This document shows, piece by piece, positions 25,888-34,401 of a stretch of DNA of 64,000 nt (position 1 is the first letter of the stretch; every line of letters starts with the position of its first letter). The notes beneath the pieces were generated by a model. The model made no database searches, was not told where the DNA came from, and worked only from the letters and a program-made list of their open reading frames with translations. This stretch comes from Lachnospiraceae bacterium MC2017 (GTDB lineage: Bacteria; Bacillota; Clostridia; Lachnospirales; Lachnospiraceae). The position numbers and the translations under genes were made by a program. The stretch covers positions 101,980-165,979 of the forward strand of contig JNJK01000009.1 of assembly GCA_000701625.1 (NCBI GenBank). Reading direction: 5' to 3'.

Positions 25888-27693
25888 TTACCAGAGATTA
25901 CCAAAAATATCGTACAGACTGTTTCCGCCATACTGGCTCTCATCATTCTGATTTCCTTCACTCTGACCGCCCTGTTCCTGTCCGGGCATATTCGGGTTAA
26001 TATTCTGTTTACTCTGTCCCTGACTGTCGGAAGTATTTCCTGCGTCACCTGTTGAAGTTGAAAGTACTACAGAATACGTCTTTTCTGTATAACCGTAGTT
26101 ATCGCTGTTCGGTTCCTGAACTACTACTTCAACTGTATCTCCGGCCTTGTAATAGGTCAGAAGTTCCTGCAGCTGTTCCATAGACTGTATGGTCTGACCA
26201 TCAAGAGAAGTAATGATATCTTTCTCCTGAAGTCCTGCGCTCTCGGCGCCTGTTCCCTCATAAACCTTAGCAACATAAACACCACGGGGCATACTGTACT
26301 GCTCAGAGATCTCACTTGTAACATCTCGTCCGGCTATTCCAAGATAACCTCTTTCTTCATCAGATGCCTTCTTCTTGGTTGACTTATTCATAAGCTGCTC
26401 GATAATGGGCTTTGCAGTTGAGATCGGGATTGCATATCCCATACCCTCAACCTCGTCACTTGCAAGTTTTGCCTCATTGATACCGATCAGATTTCCATTC
26501 ATATCAAGAAGAGCACCGCCGGAATTTCCGGGATTTATGGCTGCATCTGTCTGTATGAGCTTATGCGTGCCGTTTTCAAGTGTAAGTTCTCTGTTTACGG
26601 CACTGACAATACCTGTTGTTACAGACTGTCCGTACCCAAGCGCATTACCGATAGCTACTACCTGCTGACCTACTTTCAGGCTGTCAGAATCTCCAATAGT
26701 CGCAACCTTTATAGCACTAAGAGTATCTGATGACAGGCTACTCTTATCGACTGCTATCACCGCAATATCAGCACTCTCGTCTTCGCCTTTGATATTTGCT
26801 TCTGCAGATGTTCCATCATCAAACTGAACACCAAGGGAATCTGCTCCGCTTACAACATGTTCATTTGTAACGATCAGAAGCTCTGATCCATTGTCACCGA
26901 CGATTATTCCGGAACCTGCTGCTTCGCCATTCTTACTGTACTGCTGACCCCAGAAGTCCTGAACCGTTTGTGTATATTCATTTGTGATAGCTACTACTGC
27001 CGGCATTACATTCGATGCTACACCGGAAACATCCATTGAACCGAAAGTTACTGCACTTGTCGTGGTTGTTGTTCCGGAAACTTGTCCATCAGCTGTATTT
27101 GCGCTTATGGTAGTTGATGCAACTGACGAATTCTCTTTTTCCGGAACAGTTTCCTGAACTGTCTGTTCATTATTATTGTTTCCGTGTCCTGTTATGAGAT
27201 TCACTGCAAACAACCCTGCTCCGGCAAACGCTCCGAATACCAGTCCAAGTGCAACCGCTGCCAGTGCTTTCTTCCAGAACGGTACACGTTTTTTAGGCAT
27301 CCCTGAACTATTATAGTTCATCGGATTATTCGGGATATGTGCATTTCCGTTATCTGCAAATTTGTAATCCGCATAACGGTTTGCATTATTATTTCCACTT
27401 GAGCCTACATTCGGATAACCGGTACTGTATCTGCCGCCATAGCTGTTTCCGGTTCCGTAGGTACCTGTCTGACTGTTGTAACCTGTACCTGTGGAATTTC
27501 CGGTTCTCTGGCTATTGTATCCGGTTCCCGTTGTATTTCCTATACTCTGACTGTAGTATCCTGAACCGGTCGTACTCCCTGTACTCTGACTGTATCCGGT
27601 ATTTACTGCTTCACTTTTATTTTCGTTATAGTTACTTCCTGTATCACCTGAATTTCCGGTGTATACACCATATTCGTTTCTGTTTTCATCCAT
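25888..27693 (-). CDS. htrA: HtrA/DegP-like membrane serine protease
   Basis: A 601-aa protease and chaperone for misfolded exported proteins. Order: a cytoplasmic low-complexity tail (about 1-135) of Tyr/Gly/Ser/Thr repeats (GYNSQ-TGxxTGT units), one transmembrane segment (141-168), a Thr/Ser linker, a trypsin-like domain with H279 (TNEHV), D309 (SADIAVI) and S391 (NPGNSGGA), a single PDZ domain (about 465-560), and a Gln/Asn/Gly tail. Start: ATG at 27693 with AGAGGGAAA; an upstream extension lacks a site. The order matches clostridial HtrA proteins except for the very long repeated tail. Confidence 0.95.
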   Translation of the reverse strand: MDENRNEYGVYTGNSGDTGSNYNENKSEAVNTGYSQSTGSTTGSGYYSQSIGNTTGTGYNSQRTGNSTGTGYNSQTGTYGTGNSYGGRYSTGYPNVGSSGNNNANRYADYKFADNGNAHIPNNPMNYNSSGMPKKRVPFWKKALAAVALGLVFGAFAGAGLFAVNLITGHGNNNNEQTVQETVPEKENSSVASTTISANTADGQVSGTTTTTSAVTFGSMDVSGVASNVMPAVVAITNEYTQTVQDFWGQQYSKNGEAAGSGIIVGDNGSELLIVTNEHVVSGADSLGVQFDDGTSAEANIKGEDESADIAVIAVDKSSLSSDTLSAIKVATIGDSDSLKVGQQVVAIGNALGYGQSVTTGIVSAVNRELTLENGTHKLIQTDAAINPGNSGGALLDMNGNLIGINEAKLASDEVEGMGYAIPISTAKPIIEQLMNKSTKKKASDEERGYLGIAGRDVTSEISEQYSMPRGVYVAKVYEGTGAESAGLQEKDIITSLDGQTIQSMEQLQELLTYYKAGDTVEVVVQEPNSDNYGYTEKTYSVVLSTSTGDAGNTSDSQGQSKQNINPNMPGQEQGGQSEGNQNDESQYGGNSLYDIFGNLW

Positions 27694-27749
27694 TGTATTT
27701 CCCTCTTTTCGCAAAAAACAGTCCCAACCAAGGCTTTTATCAAATACGT

Positions 27750-27791
27750 AAAGCCTGTACAAGGATTTCTTATTTCCTTTGTACAGGCTTT
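27750..27791 (-). terminator. terminator or leader hairpin upstream of htrA
   Basis: A 16-bp stem AAAGCCTGTACAAGGA with a partner bearing one bulge. It lies about 140 bases after the GT2 stop and 57 bases before the htrA start. A TAATAT box lies just upstream of the hairpin, so it could also sit at the 5' end of an htrA transcript. Confidence 0.65.
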
Positions 27792-27929
27792 ATATTAGCA
27801 ACGAGTTGTGTTTAATTTGTGTTTGATCTTTTACAAATCTGTGACTGTCATTTCAAAGGCTCCTCTTACCTTTACCTCATGAATACTCAAGGTTGTCTTG
27901 ATAAAGGTCTTTCTGTGTTATCAGCGCAA

Positions 27930-28931
27930 TTACAGTCCCTCTTTATTCTTTCCGTATCCCGCATACACATCATCCGGAACCAGCGTAAGATCCCAGTAAC
28001 GTGTCCAATAGGAGCGGTTGGATGTAAATTTCCAAATGATCTTTTTACTTAAGGACTTATACTTAAGGCCAAATTTAAATCCTATATACCTGGCTCCACA
28101 GTGCACAAAAAATCCAGGTATCATCCAAAACTTTCCGGCTTCCAAAAGAGCATCAATCGACCCCTTTACAAGACGTACGCCTTCTTTTTCACTTTTTACA
28201 CCTGCAAAGACTTCCGGATGATCTGCCTGTGACACACCCAGGTCAAAGTTTCTCCTAAACTGCTGCAGTGCTTTATAGTTATGCGAATGTACTACTTTTG
28301 CATTTGACGCGTAGTATACCTTTTTGCCGGCATTTACTACACCTGCTGCAAAGACCATATCTTCATTAAAGATCGCTCTGGACACAAATCTGCCTGCATT
28401 TTCAAAGTATGATCTCCTGTAGCATGCGCATACATCCGAACAAAAATATGTCTTTATACCAAGTTCCGGGAGTGCCTCCTTATCCTGAACCCTGTCATGA
28501 TCCGGATAATTGAAATTTCTATTATAGATTTCGATCGGTCCTGCATCCTTTGACGGCAGCTGCCTTGCATAACTTATCTGAACCTCAGGATCGTCCATTG
28601 GTTTCAGCAGCTCCTGCACCAGATATTCGTCCTCAGGTACAGCATCCTGCGTCATATATATCAGGAAATCTGCAGAAGAATAGTCTGCTGCATGACTTCT
28701 GGTAGCCCCATGATCAAATTCTTTCTTTGAGAGGTGATGAACCTCAACATTCGGATTTTTATCAACAAAACGCGTTCCATATAAGAGACGTTCCAGATAT
28801 TTTTCCTCTGTATTCATTATGATGATTCTTTTTGGACGTACAGTCTGCTTCTGAAGCATTTCCATAAGGTTCAGAAATTTCTGATCCGGACGATACGTAA
28901 GAACCACGATGTCAACTGTTTTCTCACTCAT
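27930..28931 (-). CDS. GT2 glycosyltransferase, rhamnosyltransferase-like
   Basis: A 333-aa cytosolic glycosyltransferase, GT-A fold family 2. It opens with IVVLTYRPD and has FDHGATRSHA and the TQDAVP triplet where most GT2 enzymes have DDD, as in rhamnosyltransferases of the RgpB/RfbF group. It carries the acceptor-site EDMVF. It lacks transmembrane segments but its C-terminal basic region may touch the membrane. Start: ATG at 28931 with GGAGAG. Its ribosome site lies directly after the LCP terminator, so it depends on read-through. Donor is probably dTDP-rhamnose, since rml genes are in the locus. Confidence 0.88.
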   Translation of the reverse strand: MSEKTVDIVVLTYRPDQKFLNLMEMLQKQTVRPKRIIIMNTEEKYLERLLYGTRFVDKNPNVEVHHLSKKEFDHGATRSHAADYSSADFLIYMTQDAVPEDEYLVQELLKPMDDPEVQISYARQLPSKDAGPIEIYNRNFNYPDHDRVQDKEALPELGIKTYFCSDVCACYRRSYFENAGRFVSRAIFNEDMVFAAGVVNAGKKVYYASNAKVVHSHNYKALQQFRRNFDLGVSQADHPEVFAGVKSEKEGVRLVKGSIDALLEAGKFWMIPGFFVHCGARYIGFKFGLKYKSLSKKIIWKFTSNRSYWTRYWDLTLVPDDVYAGYGKNKEGL

Positions 28932-28944
28932 AAAGCTTCTCTCC

Positions 28945-28980
28945 AAAAAACGCCGATGTCCTGCAAAAGACATCGGCGCC
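28945..28980 (-). terminator. terminator between LCP and GT2 genes
   Basis: Stem CGCCGATGTC/GACATCGGCG with an 8-base loop and TTTTTT on the minus strand. The T-run runs straight into the GGAGAG ribosome site of the next gene, leaving no space for a promoter. Confidence 0.9.
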
Positions 28981-28998
28981 TCTTCGCTGTTTACCCGG

Positions 28999-30096
28999 TC
29001 AGACACCATTCTTGGTACGATCTGACTGAATTTTAGAACTAATATCCTGTACCGTCTGACTCGGTGTATAATCCGAATCGCCAAACAGGAACTGATGCAG
29101 CTCTATAACATTCTGTGAAAAGTTATCTGCTACAACTGAACTACCTGCCTTACCCATAGTTCCAGTTGATCTCTCGAACGGGAAACCACTCTGCTCACCA
29201 AGCTTATATGTAGCAGCCTTTACTGCATACTCCATAATCTCGTCTTTTGAAAAACTGGTGCTGCAAAGCGGGAATACATCATCAACAATATCATTAAGAG
29301 TTGAAACATCAGCACTCATTGCCTTTTCTGCAAGCTGTGTCAGTACTGTACGCTGTCTCTCTGCACGCTTGAAGTCATCACCCTTTGTATATCTGATACG
29401 GCAATATGATGTAGCCTGAAGACCGTTAAGAGTCTGGAGACCCGCAGACTTAACATTAACGATATCACTCTGCTTGATTCCAATAGCCTCAGCAGTTCCA
29501 ATCTGGTAATCATTAAGGAAGTGGATTTCTTCCTCAGTGATGTTAACCTCTACACCGCCAAGATCGTCTATGGTATCTACAAGTGCCTTAAATCCGACAG
29601 TTACATAGCCATCGATCTGTAAATCCAGGTTTGTATTCAGCATCTGCATCGCCTGTGTAGGACCACCTGCCGAATAAGCTGAATTTGCCTTGTTATAAGT
29701 ATCGTTTCCGATATTGAGGTAAGTATCACGGAATACGGAACAAAGCTTTACTTCACCAGTCTTATTATTAAGTGAAGCGATCATTATCGTATCTGTACGG
29801 GCTCCCTTTCCAAGATTTGTATCACGGGAGTCAACACCAAAAAGTGCTATATTGGTGTATCCGTCCATATTCCATAAATCGTTTTCCTTATCCTCTATCT
29901 GAGCCTGAACCTCGTCATTGACTGTTGCCATCTCAACATCTTTTTTATTGCCTGTGTCTGCAAGATCGAGCTTATAAACCACAAAAAGTGCAACCACCAG
30001 GAAAAGGATCACTACTATCTCTATTGCAAAAAGAATCCTTCTTTTCCTTCTCCTGGCTCTCTTTCGGCCAGACTTTCTTCTATTAGCATCTGACAT
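28999..30096 (-). CDS. LytR-CpsA-Psr (LCP) family wall-polymer ligase
   Basis: A 365-aa membrane protein with a basic cytoplasmic N-terminus, one transmembrane helix (about 20-42) and an extracellular LCP domain. The domain has FGVDSRD, GARTDTIMIASL, SVFRDTY and the conserved RIRYTKGDD with its Arg residues that bind the lipid pyrophosphate. Such enzymes move glycopolymers from undecaprenyl pyrophosphate to peptidoglycan. In this locus it is the natural candidate for anchoring the exported polysaccharide to the wall. It has its own near-consensus promoter (30166-30194) and terminator. Start: ATG at 30096. Confidence 0.93.
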   Translation of the reverse strand: MSDANRRKSGRKRARRRKRRILFAIEIVVILFLVVALFVVYKLDLADTGNKKDVEMATVNDEVQAQIEDKENDLWNMDGYTNIALFGVDSRDTNLGKGARTDTIMIASLNNKTGEVKLCSVFRDTYLNIGNDTYNKANSAYSAGGPTQAMQMLNTNLDLQIDGYVTVGFKALVDTIDDLGGVEVNITEEEIHFLNDYQIGTAEAIGIKQSDIVNVKSAGLQTLNGLQATSYCRIRYTKGDDFKRAERQRTVLTQLAEKAMSADVSTLNDIVDDVFPLCSTSFSKDEIMEYAVKAATYKLGEQSGFPFERSTGTMGKAGSSVVADNFSQNVIELHQFLFGDSDYTPSQTVQDISSKIQSDRTKNGV

Positions 30097-30165
30097 GACT
30101 AATCCTCTTCAAAATGTACTTCTTTATACATAGATTAATACCTAAACAAGGCACTTAACCCCAAA

Positions 30166-30194
30166 AATATACCGCAATGAATCTTTAATGTCAA
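30166..30194 (-). promoter_or_regulatory. LCP gene promoter
   Basis: Minus strand -35 TTGACA (30189-30194), 17-base spacer, -10 TATATT (30166-30171): near consensus, in the 123-base gap after the phosphotransferase. Confidence 0.85.
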
Positions 30195-30219
30195 GAATAA
30201 GGGAAAGAGGTTGTATACA

Positions 30220-31623
30220 TCAATAAGCGTTTTTATTGATAAGCCCTTTAAATACAGTTAAAAACATTATCTTTATATCAAAGCTCATAGTCCAGTTTTC
30301 TATATAGAAAAGATCGTATTCGACTCTCATACGTATGGATGTATTTCCTCTGAGACCGTTAACCTGCGCCCAACCTGTAAGTCCCGGCCGTACCTGATGC
30401 TTTATCATATAACGCGGGATCTCTTCCTTAAATTTCTCAACAAACTGTGGTCTCTCCGGTCTAGGTCCGACGATGGACATATCTCCGCGAAGAATATTAA
30501 ATAACTGCGGCAATTCATCCATACTCGTACGTCTGAGCACTTTTCCTATAGTTGTAACACGCGGATCGTTCGGTGTTGTCCACCCCTTCTTTTCCTGAGA
30601 TGGTTTTTGTACCTCCATCGTCCGGAATTTATACATCATAAATGGTCTGTTATGCAGCCCTACTCTTTCCTGCTTAAATATAATAGGTCCTTTGGACGTG
30701 AGCTTTATTGCAATTACTGAAAACAGCATGACAGGAGAAAAGATCACTATCATAAATAGTGAGCCTATAATGTCCACTATTCTTTTTGCAAAGGAATATA
30801 CCGTATTTGTAAGCGGAACATGACGGATATTGATGATCGGAAGTCCGTCCAGATCTTCCATATACGGCTTTGACGGGATAACACGGCTGTAATCCGGAAC
30901 GAACTGTGTATGTACACCGGATTTTTCGCATAGAGAAACTATCTTTTCGAGCTTTCCATACTCACTAAGAGGAAGTGTTATGGCAATTTCATCCAGATGA
31001 TTCTCCGGAAGTATGTATTCCAGATTTCCAATGGTTCCAAGAACCTTTATACCCTTATATACGGTTCCTGCCTTTACTCTGTCATCCAGAATCCCTCTGA
31101 TCACATATCCCCATTGGGGATTTAATCTCAATTTATTTATGTAGCTTTCCGCAGCGCTGGAATACCCCACAAGCAGAACAAATTTACGATTGAAACCACG
31201 TCTCCTGACGTAACGCAGCAAAAGGCGTATAACATTTCGAAAAATCGTGGTCAGCACTATGTTTATCCCGCAGAAATAAAAAATCATTTCACGGGAAAAA
31301 TGCGTCTGCTTTATCGTGTATAATACGCCGATAAATATCAATGCACCTACTACATTTGCCCGTATTATGTTGTAAAACTCCCTCTTCCTTCCTGATGCAC
31401 GCTTTGAATTATACAGATTGAACAGACTGTATAAGATCAAATATCCGATCATCAAAAAAGGCAGCGCCATCATGTACATCTGATAGGGCAGATGCAGGAT
31501 AGAATGGTTCTCCCACGGAGACAGGAATTTCGCTACGTATGCCAAATTATAAGCACCGGCAATGACCAGCGCATCCAAAACCACATGCAGCCGGTTGAAA
31601 AGCCTCTGATTATCTTTTATCAA
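30220..31623 (-). CDS. undecaprenyl-phosphate sugar phosphotransferase (WcaJ/WbaP-like)
   Basis: A 467-aa polyprenyl-phosphate hexose-1-phosphate transferase that starts glycan assembly by placing a sugar phosphate on undecaprenyl phosphate. It has about four N-terminal hydrophobic segments, a Rossmann-like middle (VLLVGYSSAAESYI, GILDDRVKAG), and a C-terminal catalytic domain beginning with a re-entrant helix, then VGLHNRPFMMYKFRTM, LRRTSMDELPQL and IVGPRPE. The first sugar is not known. Start: a TTG at 31623 with AGGTGAG six bases upstream. It is 19 bases from the upstream GT2 gene and ends the polysaccharide operon before a new promoter for LCP. Confidence 0.93.
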   Translation of the reverse strand: MIKDNQRLFNRLHVVLDALVIAGAYNLAYVAKFLSPWENHSILHLPYQMYMMALPFLMIGYLILYSLFNLYNSKRASGRKREFYNIIRANVVGALIFIGVLYTIKQTHFSREMIFYFCGINIVLTTIFRNVIRLLLRYVRRRGFNRKFVLLVGYSSAAESYINKLRLNPQWGYVIRGILDDRVKAGTVYKGIKVLGTIGNLEYILPENHLDEIAITLPLSEYGKLEKIVSLCEKSGVHTQFVPDYSRVIPSKPYMEDLDGLPIINIRHVPLTNTVYSFAKRIVDIIGSLFMIVIFSPVMLFSVIAIKLTSKGPIIFKQERVGLHNRPFMMYKFRTMEVQKPSQEKKGWTTPNDPRVTTIGKVLRRTSMDELPQLFNILRGDMSIVGPRPERPQFVEKFKEEIPRYMIKHQVRPGLTGWAQVNGLRGNTSIRMRVEYDLFYIENWTMSFDIKIMFLTVFKGLINKNAY

Positions 31624-31642
31624 AGTTTCTCACCTGTTTTTC

Positions 31643-32605
31643 TTAGAATATATCTGTAAAACGCCGTATCGCGTTGTACCAGAGTTCAAACTGTATCCGA
31701 ACATAATTCCTGAAATTTCTTGAAGAATAAGGATATTTCCGGCTCTTTCTGCAAAGAAGATAACCTCTCTTTATACCGGAGAGATATGGCCTGCCGTATC
31801 CCTTGCAAATAAAGAAAAGAGCCTTTACTCCAAATCCTGCCAAAAGAAACGGCAGATTCAGCAATATCTGTAACGACGGCATATTTTTCATTACAAGATA
31901 CATATTATTTCTGGCAGAGATACGTACCTTGAAATCATTATACCTGGAACCTGTCGTTCCTGACCCCTTGTGCCATACGATGGCCTCAGGCTCATATACA
32001 TTTCTGTATCCCATGATCCTGGCTCTGTAGCCTATGTCCACATCTTCCAAATATGCAAAATGAAATTCATCAAACCAGCCTATTTCATCCAGGATCTTTC
32101 TCCTGTAAATAGCTGCTCCTCCGCAGGATGCAAAGACATCGCATTTTTTTGTATAACGGCTGCTCTTTTTCCCTTTGCCGCGAGCAAACGCCCATCCCCA
32201 TGCACTGTACAGATCTCCGGCACCATCTATTCTGTCCGGAGCACTCATCTGGAGCATTTTTGCAGAAACAGAAAAGATACTGTCATCTGCTGAAATTGCT
32301 TCCACCATCTTTCGAACAAAAGCCTTATCCGCTGTCGTATCATTATTTAATAGCAGAACATACGGGGTTTTCGATGCCTTTATTCCTTCATTTACTGCCC
32401 TTGAAAATCCAAAATTATCAGAAAGACGTATGAGCCTTGCTTCCGGATATTCCCTCTCCACAATATCGTCGCTTCCGTCATCTGAATGATTGTCTACGAC
32501 GATCAGGTCATAATCCGTATAGTCCTGATTTCTTAATGAATCAAGACAAGGGCGTATGCAGTCTGCGCCTTTGAAATTTGGAATGATCACTGTTACCTGG
32601 TTCAT
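31643..32605 (-). CDS. GT2 glycosyltransferase
   Basis: A 320-aa family 2 glycosyltransferase of the dTDP-rhamnosyltransferase/WbbL-like type. Visible motifs: VTVIIPNFKGADCI, VVDNHSDDGS, the DxD-like LLLNNDTT, the acceptor loop GWFDEFHFAYLEDVDIGYR with the catalytic-base ED, and HKGSGTT. A hydrophobic patch about 245-265 may bind the membrane. It probably extends the lipid-linked primer. Start: ATG at 32605 with AAGGAA. It lies 25 bases after the upstream GT2 gene and 19 before the initiating transferase. Confidence 0.92.
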   Translation of the reverse strand: MNQVTVIIPNFKGADCIRPCLDSLRNQDYTDYDLIVVDNHSDDGSDDIVEREYPEARLIRLSDNFGFSRAVNEGIKASKTPYVLLLNNDTTADKAFVRKMVEAISADDSIFSVSAKMLQMSAPDRIDGAGDLYSAWGWAFARGKGKKSSRYTKKCDVFASCGGAAIYRRKILDEIGWFDEFHFAYLEDVDIGYRARIMGYRNVYEPEAIVWHKGSGTTGSRYNDFKVRISARNNMYLVMKNMPSLQILLNLPFLLAGFGVKALFFICKGYGRPYLSGIKRGYLLCRKSRKYPYSSRNFRNYVRIQFELWYNAIRRFTDIF

Positions 32606-32630
32606 ATTGATTCCTTAAATGCCTCGTCTT

Positions 32631-33998
32631 TTACCGCGCAAGCTGAAAATTTATATTTGGATCTATAACGACCCTGTATCCGCTTTTACGGATATTTTCA
32701 CATGTTTCCATTGAATCGCCCGTTATGCAGTCCGCAAGTTCGGCACGCACTACACAGGCATGGCAGCTCACAGCTTCTGTATCCCTGACCATGGATGCGC
32801 GGTGCATATCTCCAGAAAATCTGAAATCCATTTTACCATAAGTAGACACTCTTCTGCCACTTGTATCCTTTTCATACCCGTTGCAGATAGTCCTTCCTGT
32901 CTTTCCAATGATCCTTCCCCCGACGATCCCTACTTCAGGACGAACAAAATAACCTCGGAGTGCCCTTTCAAAATCAGGTTCAAGCGGATACAGACGTTCA
33001 TCCAGTAGAAGCAGGTATTTATCCTTTTCTATTTCATTATTTCTGTAATCAGGATAATAAAAACCTCTGTGCTCAGTATTCCTTACTTCTACCTTATCGT
33101 ATCCTTTACTTAAAAAGAAATCCCGCACTGCCTTTCTTCCGTTTTCATAGGCATAAAGTTTGCTTTCCGGATTATCTGCAGTTGAATTAATTGATACTCT
33201 CCAGTGGTAGAGAACTTCTGGGATATGTACAATTTTTTCCTCAGACAGTCCATCGGTAAGTCTCAGGATAAAGTCGAAGTCCTGTGCCCCGTCATACTCG
33301 CTTCTAAAACCAGTCTTAAGCGCAAGTTCGCGTTTCACAGCAAGGAAATGACAAATATAGTTATTGCTGTAAAGAAGATCCGGATTAAAGTCCGGTTTAC
33401 GATTTGGTCTGAAGAAACGATCTGTACGTGCGTCATACTTGTCTTCATCCGTATAAATAACTTCTGCCCCGTCTGTAGCCTTTTCTGCGATCCTGCTAAG
33501 GGCAGTCGGCTCAATAAAATCATCATGATCCAGCAGAGCTATATAATCTCCTTTGGCAAGCTTCAGTGCTTCATTTGTATTTCCTGATATTCCCAGATTT
33601 TCCTCTAATCTGTGATATACGATCGGTAGTCCGGTATCAGTTTCAGACATATATGTATTGACAACAGCTTCCGCATTGTCTGTTTTTCCCGCATCTACAA
33701 GAATCAGCTCATAGTTTCCATATGTCTGAAGTGCAACCGAATCAAGGAGATGAGCAAAGTCATCCGGATCAGGATCACAAACAGGAACTATTATGCTTAT
33801 CATTATGCTCCCACCAATGATCTCATTATCCCGGATTACAAACGATTCTCGGCCTTCTCTCATTTCCTCCGCATATTCGCGGTCTTCAAGAGTCTCTTTC
33901 ACCCCTTCAACTGCGCGAAATACGGTTTTTTCGATACCGTTTCTCTCTGCATATGATTTAAGCTTTTTTATCTTTTTCCTAACCGAATCAAGATTCAT
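32631..33998 (-). CDS. GT2 glycosyltransferase with N-terminal helical extension
   Basis: A 455-aa family 2 glycosyltransferase. The first 65 residues are charged and helical; then ISIIVPVCDPD, LVDAGKTDN, GNTNEALKLAKGDYIALLDHDD (in part, DHDD as metal-binding triad), YTDEDKYD and YDGAQDFDFILRL. This is the GT2 group often found in rhamnan and capsule loci. A C-terminal region of about 130 residues is a second, half-size GT-like or accessory domain. Start: ATG at 33998, one base after the HAD gene stop and preceded by GGGGGAATGAG, so strongly coupled. Donor sugar unknown. Confidence 0.9.
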   Translation of the reverse strand: MNLDSVRKKIKKLKSYAERNGIEKTVFRAVEGVKETLEDREYAEEMREGRESFVIRDNEIIGGSIMISIIVPVCDPDPDDFAHLLDSVALQTYGNYELILVDAGKTDNAEAVVNTYMSETDTGLPIVYHRLEENLGISGNTNEALKLAKGDYIALLDHDDFIEPTALSRIAEKATDGAEVIYTDEDKYDARTDRFFRPNRKPDFNPDLLYSNNYICHFLAVKRELALKTGFRSEYDGAQDFDFILRLTDGLSEEKIVHIPEVLYHWRVSINSTADNPESKLYAYENGRKAVRDFFLSKGYDKVEVRNTEHRGFYYPDYRNNEIEKDKYLLLLDERLYPLEPDFERALRGYFVRPEVGIVGGRIIGKTGRTICNGYEKDTSGRRVSTYGKMDFRFSGDMHRASMVRDTEAVSCHACVVRAELADCITGDSMETCENIRKSGYRVVIDPNINFQLAR

Positions 33999-33999
33999 C

Positions 34000-34401
34000 T
34001 CATTCCCCCATACGGTCTCGCTTGCAAAGCTCATCCATCTGATCTGTTGTAAGTTCGGCAAATTCTTTTGGACGGACCGTTCTGTCATCTACATAAAAAC
34101 CTTTTTTTCCGGCCCAGGGTTTTCCGAAAATGATCTCATCAAAAGGAATTTCCCATTTTTTTAGCCAGTCTATCATTACTGGTGCTGTATTTGCATTGAT
34201 AAGACCGATGTTGTTATCATAAGTCCTCATATTTCTGCTTGAACAGATTATTATCCTGGCTCCTTCTTTTTTCATGCCCTGTATCTTTTTTACGATTTCC
34301 GGATATGGGATCAGATCCTCATATTTTTCATCAGACTTTTTTATCGGACAGATGGTTCCGTCAACATCAAAAACAAACGTATAATCCTCGTACTTCAACA
34401 A
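34000..34401 (-). CDS. HAD-superfamily phosphatase, capsule type
   Basis: A 133-aa single-domain HAD phosphatase without a cap. The nucleophile and acid form DVDGT (about 12-16), motif II is CSSR (53-56), and motif III/IV is K-x7-VDDR. Small HAD proteins of this type occur in capsule loci, where they may dephosphorylate a sugar-phosphate or phospho-head-group intermediate. It overlaps the phosphotransferase gene by seven bases and is one base from the next GT2 gene, so the pair probably works together. Start: ATG at 34401. Substrate unknown. Confidence 0.82.
   Translation of the reverse strand: MLKYEDYTFVFDVDGTICPIKKSDEKYEDLIPYPEIVKKIQGMKKEGARIIICSSRNMRTYDNNIGLINANTAPVMIDWLKKWEIPFDEIIFGKPWAGKKGFYVDDRTVRPKEFAELTTDQMDELCKRDRMGE

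Noticed and set aside
33335..33526. Short minus-strand frame inside the GT2 gene
   Set aside because: Out of frame with the GT2, no ribosome site; a chance frame.
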